Below, piece by piece: positions 57,001-64,000 of a DNA stretch of 64,000 bases. The translations under genes were made by a program, and so were the position numbers. A model generated the notes under the pieces. It searched no databases. It worked only from the letters and a program-made list of their open reading frames with translations, and was not told where the DNA came from. The stretch spans positions 35,961 to 99,960 of the forward strand of contig VWPU01018921.1 of assembly GCA_013398955.1 (NCBI GenBank), given 5' to 3'. Numbering within the stretch: the first letter of the stretch is position 1; every line of letters begins with the position of its first letter. Source of the DNA: Callaeas wilsoni. Its lineage: Eukaryota > Chordata > Aves > Passeriformes > Callaeidae.

Positions 57001-57396
57001 GGTTTTTTTTACCTTAACACTATGAAAACAGAGGTCAGGAGGTCCCCTGGCAAACAAGAAAATGCCACAGACTTCTGACTCAAGTTTCAGAAACAGCCTG
57101 GATTCTGTACAAATGGCAGCTCTTGAGATACTGCTTGTTTACTTCTCTTATAGGACAGACCCTGCTGTCTGTGGAGAGAATTGTATTTTCTCTTCTGAAC
57201 AATAAAATATTTTTCCCCCCTCCTCTTTTTCTAGGGGGACTCAGGGGGACCACTGGTTACTCCAGACTCTAGACTGATGTGGTACCTCGTGGGAATAGTG
57301 AGCTGGGGAGATGAATGTGCCAAGCCAAATAAACCTGGAGTTTACACACGAGTGACTTATTTCCGTGACTGGATTACCACAAAAACAGGCATCTAA
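21075..57396 (+). CDS. TMPRSS11F-like: TMPRSS11-family transmembrane serine protease, gene B (complete, ten exons)
   Basis: Join: 21075-21082 (candidate), 25667-25788, 26508-26626, 39690-39757, 42962-43125, 51681-51719, 53709-53904, 54684-54943, 55722-55864, 57235-57396; 1281 nt, 426 residues. Seen: short basic cytoplasmic tail, membrane anchor about residues 19-41 (signal-anchor, type II), SEA domain about 45-165, stem, propeptide Cys175, activation site SSSLR193|IVGG, S1 protease with His235, Asp280 and Ser376, S1-pocket Asp370, ending TTKTGI. All activity residues are intact, so an active trypsin-like ectoenzyme is expected. Known for the family: epithelial surface zymogens. The protease domain recalls both TMPRSS11F (DGP..N.L, CNR..VYDG.ITP) and TMPRSS11A/E ([20 protein letters not shown]); orthology is unresolved. 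Introns total about 35 kb and contain a SINE and an LTR. Every exon except the first is supported by the gene A or family layout. Confidence 0.93.
21148..21174. repeat. Perfect AT-rich inverted repeat
   Basis: ATATTACATTACA and its exact complement flank a single T: 13-bp arms with a 1-nt spacer, about 65 bp after the candidate first exon. Confidence 0.9.
24119..24172. repeat. (TTGG)n microsatellite
   Basis: About 13 near-perfect tandem TTGG units, followed by T/G-rich sequence up to about 24210. Confidence 0.97.
25667..25788 (+). CDS. TMPRSS11F-like: Gene B exon: cytoplasmic tail and membrane anchor
   Basis: Acceptor tttttccccag, donor gtaagt, phase 2 in and phase 1 out. Reads [15 protein letters not shown], then a hydrophobic run [20 protein letters not shown] followed by YFLTY. 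Lys/Arg/His before the anchor and none just after it fit a type II (N-in) topology. Confidence 0.92.
25789..26507 (+). other. TMPRSS11F-like: Gene B intron
   Basis: 719-bp phase-1 intron, gtaagt to cccttacag. Nothing else recognised. Confidence 0.85.
26508..26626 (+). CDS. TMPRSS11F-like: Gene B exon: start of SEA domain
   Basis: Acceptor cccttacag, donor gtaagt. Reads [20 protein letters not shown] onward to SERVERL. Counterpart of gene A 263-378, one codon longer, same phases. Confidence 0.92.
26895..27037 (-). mobile_element. tRNA-Ile-derived SINE with CR1-like 3' tail (TguSINE1-type)
   Basis: On the minus strand the element starts with a tRNA-Ile-like head: box A TAGCTCATCTGGTTAGAGC, anticodon region CTAAAAACACCAAGG, box B GGTTCAATC. 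After GGGC it passes into a CR1-like 3' end that closes as GTGATTCTATGATC. SINEs of this build are known from passerine birds. The tRNA part is diverged and is not a functional tRNA gene. Confidence 0.8.
36349..36416 (+). other. Candidate alternative or relict SEA exon, 68 nt
   Basis: Between acceptor-like taattcag and donor AG|gtgagt lies a 68-nt open stretch, the same length and phases as the SEA exon at 39690. It reads [20 protein letters not shown], then ISR. The TKT start and the later S.L.N.FI pattern recall family SEA exons. Using it together with 39690-39757 would break the frame, so it could only replace that exon. The acceptor has a poor pyrimidine tract; a decayed duplicate or chance is possible. 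Confidence 0.3.
37009..37675 (-). mobile_element. Second solo LTR of an avian endogenous retrovirus, minus orientation
   Basis: About 667 bp, TGTTGTGCCGG at the left and CTGTAACA at the right, giving TG...CA ends. On the minus strand it has a TATA-like CCTTTAAATTG (around 37596-37605) and a poly(A) signal AATAAA (37164-37169). It is much more GC-rich than its surroundings and includes a CT run. No gag, pol or env sequence adjoins it. No clean target-site duplication seen (tagac/aagat). Long open frames inside it are LTR artefacts. Confidence 0.75.
37062..37080. repeat. (CT)n run inside the LTR
   Basis: A short TC dinucleotide tract in the terminal part of the minus-strand LTR. Confidence 0.9.
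39690..39757 (+). CDS. TMPRSS11F-like: Gene B exon: SEA domain, 68 nt
   Basis: Acceptor tttttcaacag, donor gtatgt. Reads [20 protein letters not shown], then RVR. Same length and phases as gene A 797-864. A second 68-nt candidate in the same intron interval is at 36349-36416. Confidence 0.9.
39758..42961 (+). other. TMPRSS11F-like: Gene B fourth intron
   Basis: 3.2-kb phase-2 intron, gtatgt to ggtttgtag. A 70-codon minus-strand open frame at 40766-40978 has protein-like composition but no recognised homology. Confidence 0.8.
42962..43125 (+). CDS. TMPRSS11F-like: Gene B exon: SEA domain C-terminal half, 164 nt
   Basis: Acceptor ttggtttgtag, donor gtaagt. Reads [20 protein letters not shown] and on to VRSSTIS. 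Intron-exon boundary sequence is shared with gene A 2384. Confidence 0.92.
43126..51680 (+). other. TMPRSS11F-like: Gene B fifth intron (8.6 kb)
   Basis: Contains a possible diverged LTR or repeat around 45130-45440 (minus) and a coding-like minus-strand block around 48343-48575. A 12-bp tandem duplication (cattgtgaattt twice) lies at 49850-49873. It ends in a TTTG microsatellite at the acceptor. No further gene supported. Confidence 0.75.
51659..51678. repeat. (TTTG)n microsatellite forming the acceptor tract
   Basis: About four to five TTTG units end immediately at ttcag, the acceptor of the 39-nt exon, and so replace the usual C/T tract. Confidence 0.9.
51681..51719 (+). CDS. TMPRSS11F-like: Gene B exon: 39-nt stem micro-exon
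   Basis: Acceptor tttgtttcag immediately preceded by a TTTG microsatellite, donor gtaagt, phase 1 both ends. Reads [12 protein letters not shown]. Same size and phase as gene A 3505-3543. Confidence 0.87.
51720..53708 (+). other. TMPRSS11F-like: Gene B sixth intron
   Basis: 2-kb phase-1 intron, gtaagt to tttcgacag. No repeat or gene recognised. Confidence 0.85.
53709..53904 (+). CDS. TMPRSS11F-like: Gene B exon: propeptide end, activation site and catalytic His
   Basis: Acceptor tttcgacag, donor gtaagt; 196 nt. Reads [20 protein letters not shown], then IVGG, and on to SAAHCFR. Canonical IVGG activation site with a basic stretch before it; a single propeptide Cys instead of the Cys pair of gene A. 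Confidence 0.94.
53905..54683 (+). other. TMPRSS11F-like: Gene B seventh intron
   Basis: 779-bp phase-2 intron; the matching gene A intron is only 226 bp. Nothing else recognised. Confidence 0.85.
54684..54943 (+). CDS. TMPRSS11F-like: Gene B exon: catalytic Asp segment
   Basis: Acceptor ttacctttttcag, donor gtgagt; 260 nt. Contains [17 protein letters not shown], the catalytic Asp in [10 protein letters not shown], then VCLPEPS and [10 protein letters not shown]. Confidence 0.95.
54944..55721 (+). other. TMPRSS11F-like: Gene B eighth intron
   Basis: 778-bp phase-1 intron, gtgagt to ttctctcag. Nothing else recognised. Confidence 0.85.
55722..55864 (+). CDS. TMPRSS11F-like: Gene B exon: S1-pocket segment
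   Basis: Acceptor ttttctctcag, donor gtaatt; 143 nt. Reads [20 protein letters not shown] and on to [10 protein letters not shown], carrying the S1-pocket Asp370. Confidence 0.94.
55865..57234 (+). other. TMPRSS11F-like: Gene B last intron
   Basis: 1.37-kb phase-0 intron containing a perfect 12-bp hairpin (56784-56810) and a small direct repeat of tataaggaaggtagg near 56270-56295. Confidence 0.85.
56784..56810. repeat. Perfect 12-bp inverted repeat with 3-nt loop
   Basis: CAAAAAGGAGCT, loop CTA, AGCTCCTTTTTG. Too short for a pre-miRNA. Confidence 0.9.
57235..57396 (+). CDS. TMPRSS11F-like: Gene B last exon: catalytic Ser to stop
   Basis: Acceptor ctctttttctag, stop TAA at 57394-57396. Starts GDSGGPLV with Ser376 and ends [11 protein letters not shown] 71-nt stretch is nearly identical to gene A. 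Confidence 0.95.
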   Translation, partial: GDSGGPLVTPDSRLMWYLVGIVSWGDECAKPNKPGVYTRVTYFRDWITTKTGI

Positions 57397-58279
57397 TTCC
57401 AAAGTAAAAAATGGATTTAACTACATAGACTACGTGTAACTCGTATTTGTCTGTAATTCTGAAAAGTTATTTTTTTAGTATATCTATTCCTACGTAATTT
57501 TGGTTGAAGCAACCTTAGTCCACAGCAAGCACTATCTTTGCTGTCAGAGATCCTAACCCCTTCTGAATTCATGCTAAATGTATGAAATTAGCTGCCTCAT
57601 CTTTGAGCTGTGAACCCTTCTCCCTTACCAGAAATTATGAACTGACGTCATTAAAACTACGTTTAAAAGCTACCAGCTTACCTGCTTTATAAATGCAAAC
57701 ATTTTCCAGGGGAAAAAAAAAGAAATTTCTCTTCAGCCATGGGCAACGTCTGCAGCTGAATCTTCCTCCTCCAGTGAAGCAAATGCTGTCACAGCTCTGT
57801 TTCTAGCAAAGTGGACCCTTGATGATTATTCTTGTTAGAGACTATCATCCACACTGACTCCAGCTGAGAACCTGGATGCTCACCTTGCTCCGTGGCCTTG
57901 GTAACTAAAAGTGGATCAGCAGGACTGAGGCTAGGTCCTAGCTAAGGAAAAGTAGGATTTCTGTGCTTGCAGTAGGTTGGAAGGAGAAAGAGAAAGGCTT
58001 GATGTTCTTACTACAAAGCACGTTTTAAACAGGATTTTTTTTGTGGATTCTGTGAAGTTCAAGTTGCTTGAAGTTGCTATTGTGGAAGTGCTTTATCACA
58101 ACATTGTGCTGCTACCTCTGTACCTGTTGTCTTCTAGACCTACTCTGTTCAACACACAATATACTTCAGATGCAGAAACACAAGATCTACTCAAACTGGT
58201 TTGGTTTTTTTTCAAAGTGTGCCCCCATGAACAATCTCCCTAGAAAGAAACATGGCATTTAAATTTGTTCTAAACAAAA

Positions 58280-58285
58280 AATAAA
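58280..58285 (+). terminator. Candidate gene B poly(A) signal AATAAA (proximal)
   Basis: First canonical AATAAA after the stop codon, with a T-run about 30 nt downstream. Confidence 0.35.
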
Positions 58286-59462
58286 TATTCACCACAAATG
58301 AACTGGGAGCTACCTTTTTTTTACAAGAAACAGCATGCTTTTCCAAGGGCATGCCAGCCACTGGAAACCATCTCACTGCAAAGAAAGCGATTACTGGTAC
58401 TTCACTGATGGATTCATCTCTGCCATGAATCAATATGATCCTGAATATGAATATGTCTTATGAGGATGAAGAGTAATTTCATATCAAAGAATAGTCCCAA
58501 TAAGAACTTCAAAGTAAATGCAATCCTTACACATTGATTAAGTACTTTTCCTACCTCTGTGCATGACCTCTCATGGATTGCTGGTGGAAGGGGGTCGTCT
58601 AGAGCCAAGGCCTTCAATATGGGGATCCAAAATGTCATTCTAGTACCGTCACCTGTAGTCTTCAAATGGCCACTGGACTGCTTAGGCTCTGAATGCAGGA
58701 CTCACAGGAGTCTGTACAAGACATAAATGAAACTGCAAGTCTCACAGCTGCACCTATTACAGCTGAAAATTCTGCTGAAGCATCCTGCCTCCCCCGCTGC
58801 TCAGAACTGGATCTCTCCTCAGCCTTCCTACTGTGCAAGCTCTCCAATAATCAGCATCCCTGGGAATGAGATGTTTGGCATTTCTTGAAAACTCACACCC
58901 TGAATTACAAGTCTACATATGAATAGAAAAACCTATGTTTAAGGCTTGGTGGTGTAGGAGGGGTTGTCTTGTTATTGGGCTACTTCCAGTCATTCGGTAT
59001 ATCTTTTGAATTTTGGTAAAAGACAAGTTGCCTTATCTCAGAAAGAAATCTACTGAAGATTTTAGATTAGTTTTAGTTTCAAAATAGTAGCACCTTTATT
59101 CTGATTTGCCATGTCATTATAAAAAGAAAAGGATCTTGGGACAGTTAGGAGGATAGTTAGATGCAGCAAATCCATTTCCTTAATATACTGATGAAGTTTG
59201 TAATTTATGCACTTTTGAGTTGCTGCTATTTTTCAATTAAGAATCTACTCCAGGCTGTGTTCAGTTACAAATCAGAAACTTCATGGAGCTTTGAATTAGA
59301 TAACATGAAAACACTGTTTTCTTCTAGTGCTCAAGTCCCCTTTTTTCAAAGGCGTCCTTTGGGAAGAAAAAAGTTACATCTAGTTTTTTGTGCCTCTTAT
59401 TGCTTTGAAGGTGAAAATCATGAGAAGTGTCCTTTACAATCAGCTGATGAATTGTGACTGAA

Positions 59463-59468
59463 AATAAA
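59463..59468 (+). terminator. Candidate gene B poly(A) signal AATAAA (distal)
   Basis: Followed within about 35 nt by ggctttgttttgc, a T/G-rich downstream element. Further AATAAA copies at 59838 and 59931 also have T/G-rich sequence after them. Confidence 0.35.
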
Positions 59469-59960
59469 CAGTAGTTCACTTTCATAGACAACTAAGGCTT
59501 TGTTTTGCACTTAAATCTCTCTGCATAGCAAATAGAGGGGCAACAATAAGGAGGTGAGGCCCAGATACAGCCCCCAGAAACTGGTTCCTACCTCACACAG
59601 CAAGTGACACATACATGCAATACCTTTAAAATGAGAAAGGCAGCCTTTATTTCAGATTTTCTCATGAGTGGCTAAATAGCCAAGAGGTGTGTGGGAGAAT
59701 GTCTACCTTACTCAGGGAGTCCTGAGCCAGCCAGATGCACTTTTCATAAACTTTTTAGCAAACTGTCTGGCCTCGGTTTGTCTCATATTCCATGTCAGTG
59801 TTTTATTTATGATGACTCTATTTGTTTTCTGCCTTACAATAAAACAATGAGATTACTGTGTGATTAAAGAAAAGGTTTTTAAAGGCCTTTTATTATTGTT
59901 GATGTTAAGATTTAGCAAGGATTTAAACAAAATAAAGGCAATGTGTTTCATAACATTAAA

Positions 59961-62109
59961 TGTATTTAAAAACAACTGATCCTTTTCTGTCCTTTTTTTG
60001 GCATAATAATAATAATAATCGAGATAAAATTTGAATATGACACAAATCAGACTACTCTTCCTTATTTTATATAAAACTATTCTAAAATTACAGCTTTCTG
60101 TCCATTCTTTGTCTTAGGAATTGTTTTGTTATTAACAGTGGTTGAACTTTACAGATGTTTCAGCAAAGACAAGGTGGGACATTCACTTTTCTAAAATACT
60201 CAAAGGTGAATTTCAGTTAAGATAGTGCTATGCAAATTTGAGAACGGATCTGAAGCTTCATTCACGAATTCACCACCTTGCTTCTGCCCTTGGAAAAAAA
60301 ACTGTGTCTGATGTTGCATCCCTGCAAACTGGCTACAGGGAACTCTATGCAGCTGGTACCAATTCTCCTGAGATTTCCCAGGTACATTTAAAGCATCAAG
60401 AAACGTGTTCCAAACCTCTGGTTATTCAAATTGAGTTGTCTGGGGCTTGCCCAATGCTAATTTTCAGCTTGGAACCGAAACAGGAAAGAAAGAAGAGGCT
60501 GATTTCACAAGGCCTAATCATGTGAGGAGGTCTGGTTGAATGACATCAATCTGTCACCAGGACTCCTTATGTAAGTAAAGCTTGTAGAAAATCCCATTCT
60601 GTATCTGCTATTCCTGTTAACAAATTAGATGAGCTGAGAGCCAAAAGTCATTATTTAACCCAGTGAATGTTTATCTGGCAACTTGCAGCCTGTGCTGCGG
60701 ATTCACGGGCATGGAAAAGCTGGCTCTTGCTTTTGGAAATGCATTCATACACATCTCAGTGTGAAATCAGCTTAGGTAATTGGTGCCCTTGTTTATCTGG
60801 ATTTATCAACATTATTAACATGGTTTCTAGGAAGGTGTCACTTGCTAGGGCAGCTTTAAGTAGCAAGATCCTTCGGCCCACCCTGCTGGGAAACTGGAGT
60901 CCTTTTAAATGTGCCATCAAGACACTCCTACACTGCATGGGTTGCCAAGAAGAGGAGACAAAGCCTTGCTAGTCAGCACCTTGCTCCTGCGAGAGCTGAG
61001 GGCAAGCCATAGCCTATGGCAGGAGGCTTGGAAACCCACTGAAGGATGTCAATGTAGATTTATGGTAACTTCTGGACTGGCCCGTGTGCTAAACTGAACT
61101 GTGTTTCCCTTAGTATTTTTAAATAACACATTTTTAGGGAAAAAATCGATAAGAGTTTCGTCTGCTAATTTGCTTATTAACTAAATCAATCAGGGAAAAA
61201 ATGTACCTCCCCAAATCCCAAACCTCTACTTTGAAGTTCCCATTAAGAATGTCAAATTGTGCCTGGAAACCAGGAAATTAAAGACTAAAAAAACCCCAAG
61301 TGGCTTGGATTTTCCCAGCAGACGGAAAAGCAGATTTACAGCTATTTCAGCTTCAGGTCCTTTTGAAAATACTGGCTCTAAAGATGTACTCAATACCTGG
61401 ATGCAGAATGAATCTACAGTGGTGCACATAAACTGAAGTTGCAGGGATTTGGGACGTGAATAGGCTCAAGTCTGGAGGTGGTGATGTTCTCCTGGCCACA
61501 GCCTCATCCCACTCATTGCTTCAGCAAGTCTGTAAACTGACAGCTCTGCTTCCTACCTCAAAATCCATAGCTGACTTCAATATGATGCAAATATGGAACT
61601 AGGATTTCCTTTGAAAGTAATTTATCTAACCAAATTTACCAAGATTTTAATGTCATATGTAGTTTTTAAGAAGAAGGCTACGGGCAAAAACAAAAGTCAA
61701 ATTACTCCAGATGTTTCAAATTTTGCAGTCTTAGAAAGTAAGGAGAAAACGTGTATGTTTTTTGATTTGGTACCATCAGCCTAGGGAGTTCTTGACTACA
61801 CCTACTAACTGATGCATTTGGGAACTCGTTTCTTTGGCTTCTGGAGTAAACAGAGTCTGTCCATTTCTTTGTGGCATTTTATCTCAGAAGGCTCATATTC
61901 CTGGTTTCGCTGATGGTTAGTGTTTTCCTGGTTACTGTTAAAGGCTTATGTGGGAATTAACTGGATGTTGCTATTTCTCCACTTAGGCAAAAGGCTTGTC
62001 AGTATTTGCTGTAACTATGCAAAATTTGATTCATGTGAGATGACTGTATCAAAGTGGACTGGTCCTTGAAAAATGTAATGATCTGGACAGAAAGATGGTA
62101 GGTAGCAGA

Positions 62110-62140
<31 letters not shown>

Positions 62141-62523
62141 GTTTTTCATAACACATTTGATGGGTAAGTTTTTGAAAATAAGAATGGTTAGGTTAACCTT
62201 GGGGGGAAAAAAAAGAAGTTAATTTTTAAGGAAAGAAACCACAAATATAAAGGTAAAAATCACCGACAAGACTAAAAATTATGCAAGTGGCAAAACTGAA
62301 GCTGACTTTTTTGGGTGTCTTTAAATTTCCTTCATTTTCTCCCCCTGCTCCCCCCCTTTGTGACTGGGACTCCTGTTAATACGTTCCTTAGATACATGCA
62401 CCGCTCTTTGAAATTACTGTACTGAAATAATGAAAGTAATTCTATGTTCTGATTTTTATGTATTATGTGAAAAAGCTACAAAGCAATTACCAGCCTTAGT
62501 CCCAATTCCTTTACTGCTAAGGG
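59961..62523. other. Intergenic DNA
   Basis: AT-rich, with AAT/ATT trinucleotide runs at 60003-60019 and 62111-62140. Short open frames only; no recognised gene. Confidence 0.6.
62111..62140. repeat. (TTA)n microsatellite
   Basis: About ten perfect ATT/TTA units. Confidence 0.95.
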
Positions 62524-62613
62524 TCGCATTCGACATCCCCGAACGGCTTTGTCGCTTTAGCCCGTCTCTGAGTTCGGCATTCCAGACTTGTAGTGGCCTC
62601 TAGTGGCTCTCGG
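62524..62613. promoter_or_regulatory. Small CpG cluster with CTCF-like motif
   Basis: Seven CpGs fall within about 55 bp (62524-62576) in otherwise CpG-poor DNA. Next to it, 62593-62606 on the minus strand reads CCACTAGAGGCCAC, 13 of 14 matches to the known CTCF core CCASYAGRKGGCRS; the mismatch is at a normally conserved G. Regulatory or boundary role is inference. Confidence 0.3.
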
Positions 62614-63714
62614 AAATGTGCCCACATCTTCTCCAATTATTTCTGCGTGGGAAAATGTGGCAGACAGGAACCTTCACCCTCATCCTGCCAAAGCACAGCC
62701 CAAGTTTGAATGAGCACGGTGTTGTCCAGCTGTTCTTAACCTTTGTTACTAATTAAGTACAAAGGCTGTGTGCGCTGTTGGACTGAGGTGTAAATCTTGA
62801 GGGCTCCTAGAACTCTGTTAAAAGAGAGAGAAATGCCAAAATAATGCACTGGATGCTCACGAAGAGGACAAAACCTGGGTCTTCTTGCCCTTAGAAGTTC
62901 CCAAAACCCCAATCAAGATAGACAAAAACCTTGCCTTTTTTTTTCCCCCTTGTGTACCGTAGGATGCAGGTAGTTGGTTGGCCTGTTTGGGGTTTGGTTG
63001 TTTTTTTTTTTAAGTTATAAATATTTTAAAATACAAGGTGACTATTCTGTATTCATGGTACACAAGGACACTTTCCAGTGCTTGAATCCCTCCCATTCTA
63101 AACGAGATGTGCTAATGGTATCAAGATCGATTTAAACTCGTCTCACCTGCTTCAGTGATCGGGCAACAAAAGGGAAGGCAGGGTTCAAGGTGAAGGGAGA
63201 TTAAACTGGATGGTGGGAAGGTGAGCAGTGCTGGGATCTCAATCGATACTTTGGGAAATGGGAGAAAAAACATTGATAGGAGGAGATGTTGGGTTTCTAC
63301 GGGGGTGGTGTGGAGTTGGTGGCGGAGGCAGCGCAGTGGCTGCCATGGCTTGCTCTCTCCTGCCTAATCACCGCCAAAATAAGAGAAAAGGTTTCCAAAG
63401 CCTGTATACCACCTCGGCATGGGCTGTACTATGGTTCTGGCAGCTCTCTGACAAATCTCCTCTACGGCTTTGGCTAATCTCTAGCATTTCGCAGCTGTCT
63501 CCCTTTGAGTGAAATTTTGCCTGTTTGTATGGTAGGTGACATCCTGCTGGTGCTCTCCTGCGAGATGCAGAGGCAGGTATGGCAGGAGCAGCGCCCGGAA
63601 GCGCTCCTCATCGTCTAAACTGCTCATGCTCGAACCCAAGGAGGATTTATTAATTATATTGTTTTTAACAGCACGGTGCGTTACTTTTCGGGTAGAAAAT
63701 GGCGGGGATTTCAA
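62614..63714. other. Intergenic DNA upstream of the CpG island
   Basis: AT-rich to balanced composition, poly-T and poly-A tracts, no gene recognised. CpG density rises from about 63580. Confidence 0.55.
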
Positions 63715-64000
63715 TGGCTTAACCGGCTCCGTCCGAGAGGTCGCTGCACGGCCCCTTCCGCTGCCGAGTCGCGGCGGCCCCGCCTCCCCAGGGCGGCCCC
63801 GGCCCGGCCCGGCCCCTCATGTCGGCGCAGGCGGGGAAGCGCCGCGGCACCGGCGCTGCCGCTTCCCACCCCCTTCCTGCCTCTTCCCCCGGCGCTGCCG
63901 GCCGCGCTCGGGCCTGAATCGCCACGCCAAGGCCTCCGCGGGGTGAGGAGAGCGGGCGGCCGCAGGGCCGGGGCCGCGGAGGCGGGCGGGGCACGGCGAG
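63715..64000. promoter_or_regulatory. CpG-island promoter of the neighbouring gene (partial)
   Basis: An abrupt change to very GC-rich, CpG-dense sequence with GC boxes (gggcgg near 63791, gggcgggg near 63983). A YY1-type motif AAAATGGCGG lies just before it at 63696-63705. A possible donor GG|gtgagg at 63943 would fit a noncoding plus-strand first exon, but direction is not settled. In mammals YTHDC1 adjoins TMPRSS11E and UBA6/GNRHR lie near the other end of the cluster; either is only a guess here. Confidence 0.75.
63819..63917 (+). other. Short ORF in the CpG island (32 codons)
   Basis: ATG at 63819 to TGA at 63915-63917, reading MSAQAGKRRGTGAAAS onward. If transcription runs rightwards it would be an upstream ORF in a 5'UTR. 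Composition is what GC-rich sequence gives by chance, and the start context is weak. Confidence 0.2.

Larger units (their letters stand above)
57397..59960 (+). other. TMPRSS11F-like: Gene B 3'UTR and downstream sequence
   Basis: No coding sequence supported. Poly(A) signals occur at 57650 (ATTAAA), 58280, 59463, 59838 and 59931 (all AATAAA). The last three are followed by T/G-rich tracts. Which one is used cannot be told from sequence alone. Confidence 0.45.

Noticed and set aside
63536..63994. Long open frames on both strands at the right edge
   Set aside because: Stop-poor GC-rich CpG-island sequence gives Pro/Arg/Ala/Gly-rich frames by chance; no known protein start recognised.

Overview
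The window looks like nuclear DNA from a bird, most likely a passerine. It is AT-rich with large introns, GT-AG splice sites and scattered CR1 fragments. It also holds two solo-LTR-like elements of avian endogenous retrovirus type and a tRNA-Ile-derived SINE with a CR1 tail, a SINE type known from songbirds. No assembly or species label is visible, so the organism is an inference from these repeats. Nothing bacterial, no CRISPR array and no functional RNA gene was seen.

The gene content is a tandem pair of plus-strand genes of the TMPRSS11 (HAT/DESC1) family of type II transmembrane serine proteases. Gene A is 5'-truncated by the window edge. It runs from 263 to 6913 in eight coding exons: the end of the SEA domain, the propeptide, and a complete trypsin-like domain with His, Asp, Ser and an S1-pocket Asp. 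Its 3'UTR ends near 7760. Gene B runs from a candidate 8-nt coding first exon at 21075 to a stop at 57396 in ten coding exons. It encodes a cytoplasmic tail, a membrane anchor, a SEA domain and a complete protease domain. The spliced length of 1281 nt is divisible by three and gives 426 residues, typical of the family. All shared exon junctions have the same phase in the two genes, and three shared SEA/propeptide exons have identical lengths (68, 164 and 39 nt).

Layout: 1-7760 gene A and its 3'UTR; 7760-20300 intergenic, with CR1 fragments near 12.15-12.37 kb and 14.17-14.34 kb; 20305-20894 a minus-strand LTR directly upstream of gene B's candidate first exon; 21075-57396 gene B, with the SINE (26.9 kb), a second minus-strand LTR (37.0-37.7 kb) and a possible spare SEA exon (36349-36416) in its third intron; 57397-about 59960 3'UTR or downstream sequence with several poly(A) signals; 59960-63690 gene-poor DNA with a small CpG cluster and a CTCF-like motif near 62.6 kb; 63715-64000 the start of a CpG-island promoter of the next gene, whose body lies outside the window.

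Both proteases keep every residue needed for activity, so the locus reads as a functional small epithelial protease cluster. The most interesting points are a 71-nt stretch of near identity in the last exons (possible gene conversion), the possible mutually exclusive SEA exon, a GC-AG intron in gene A only, and the LTR beside the gene B start.
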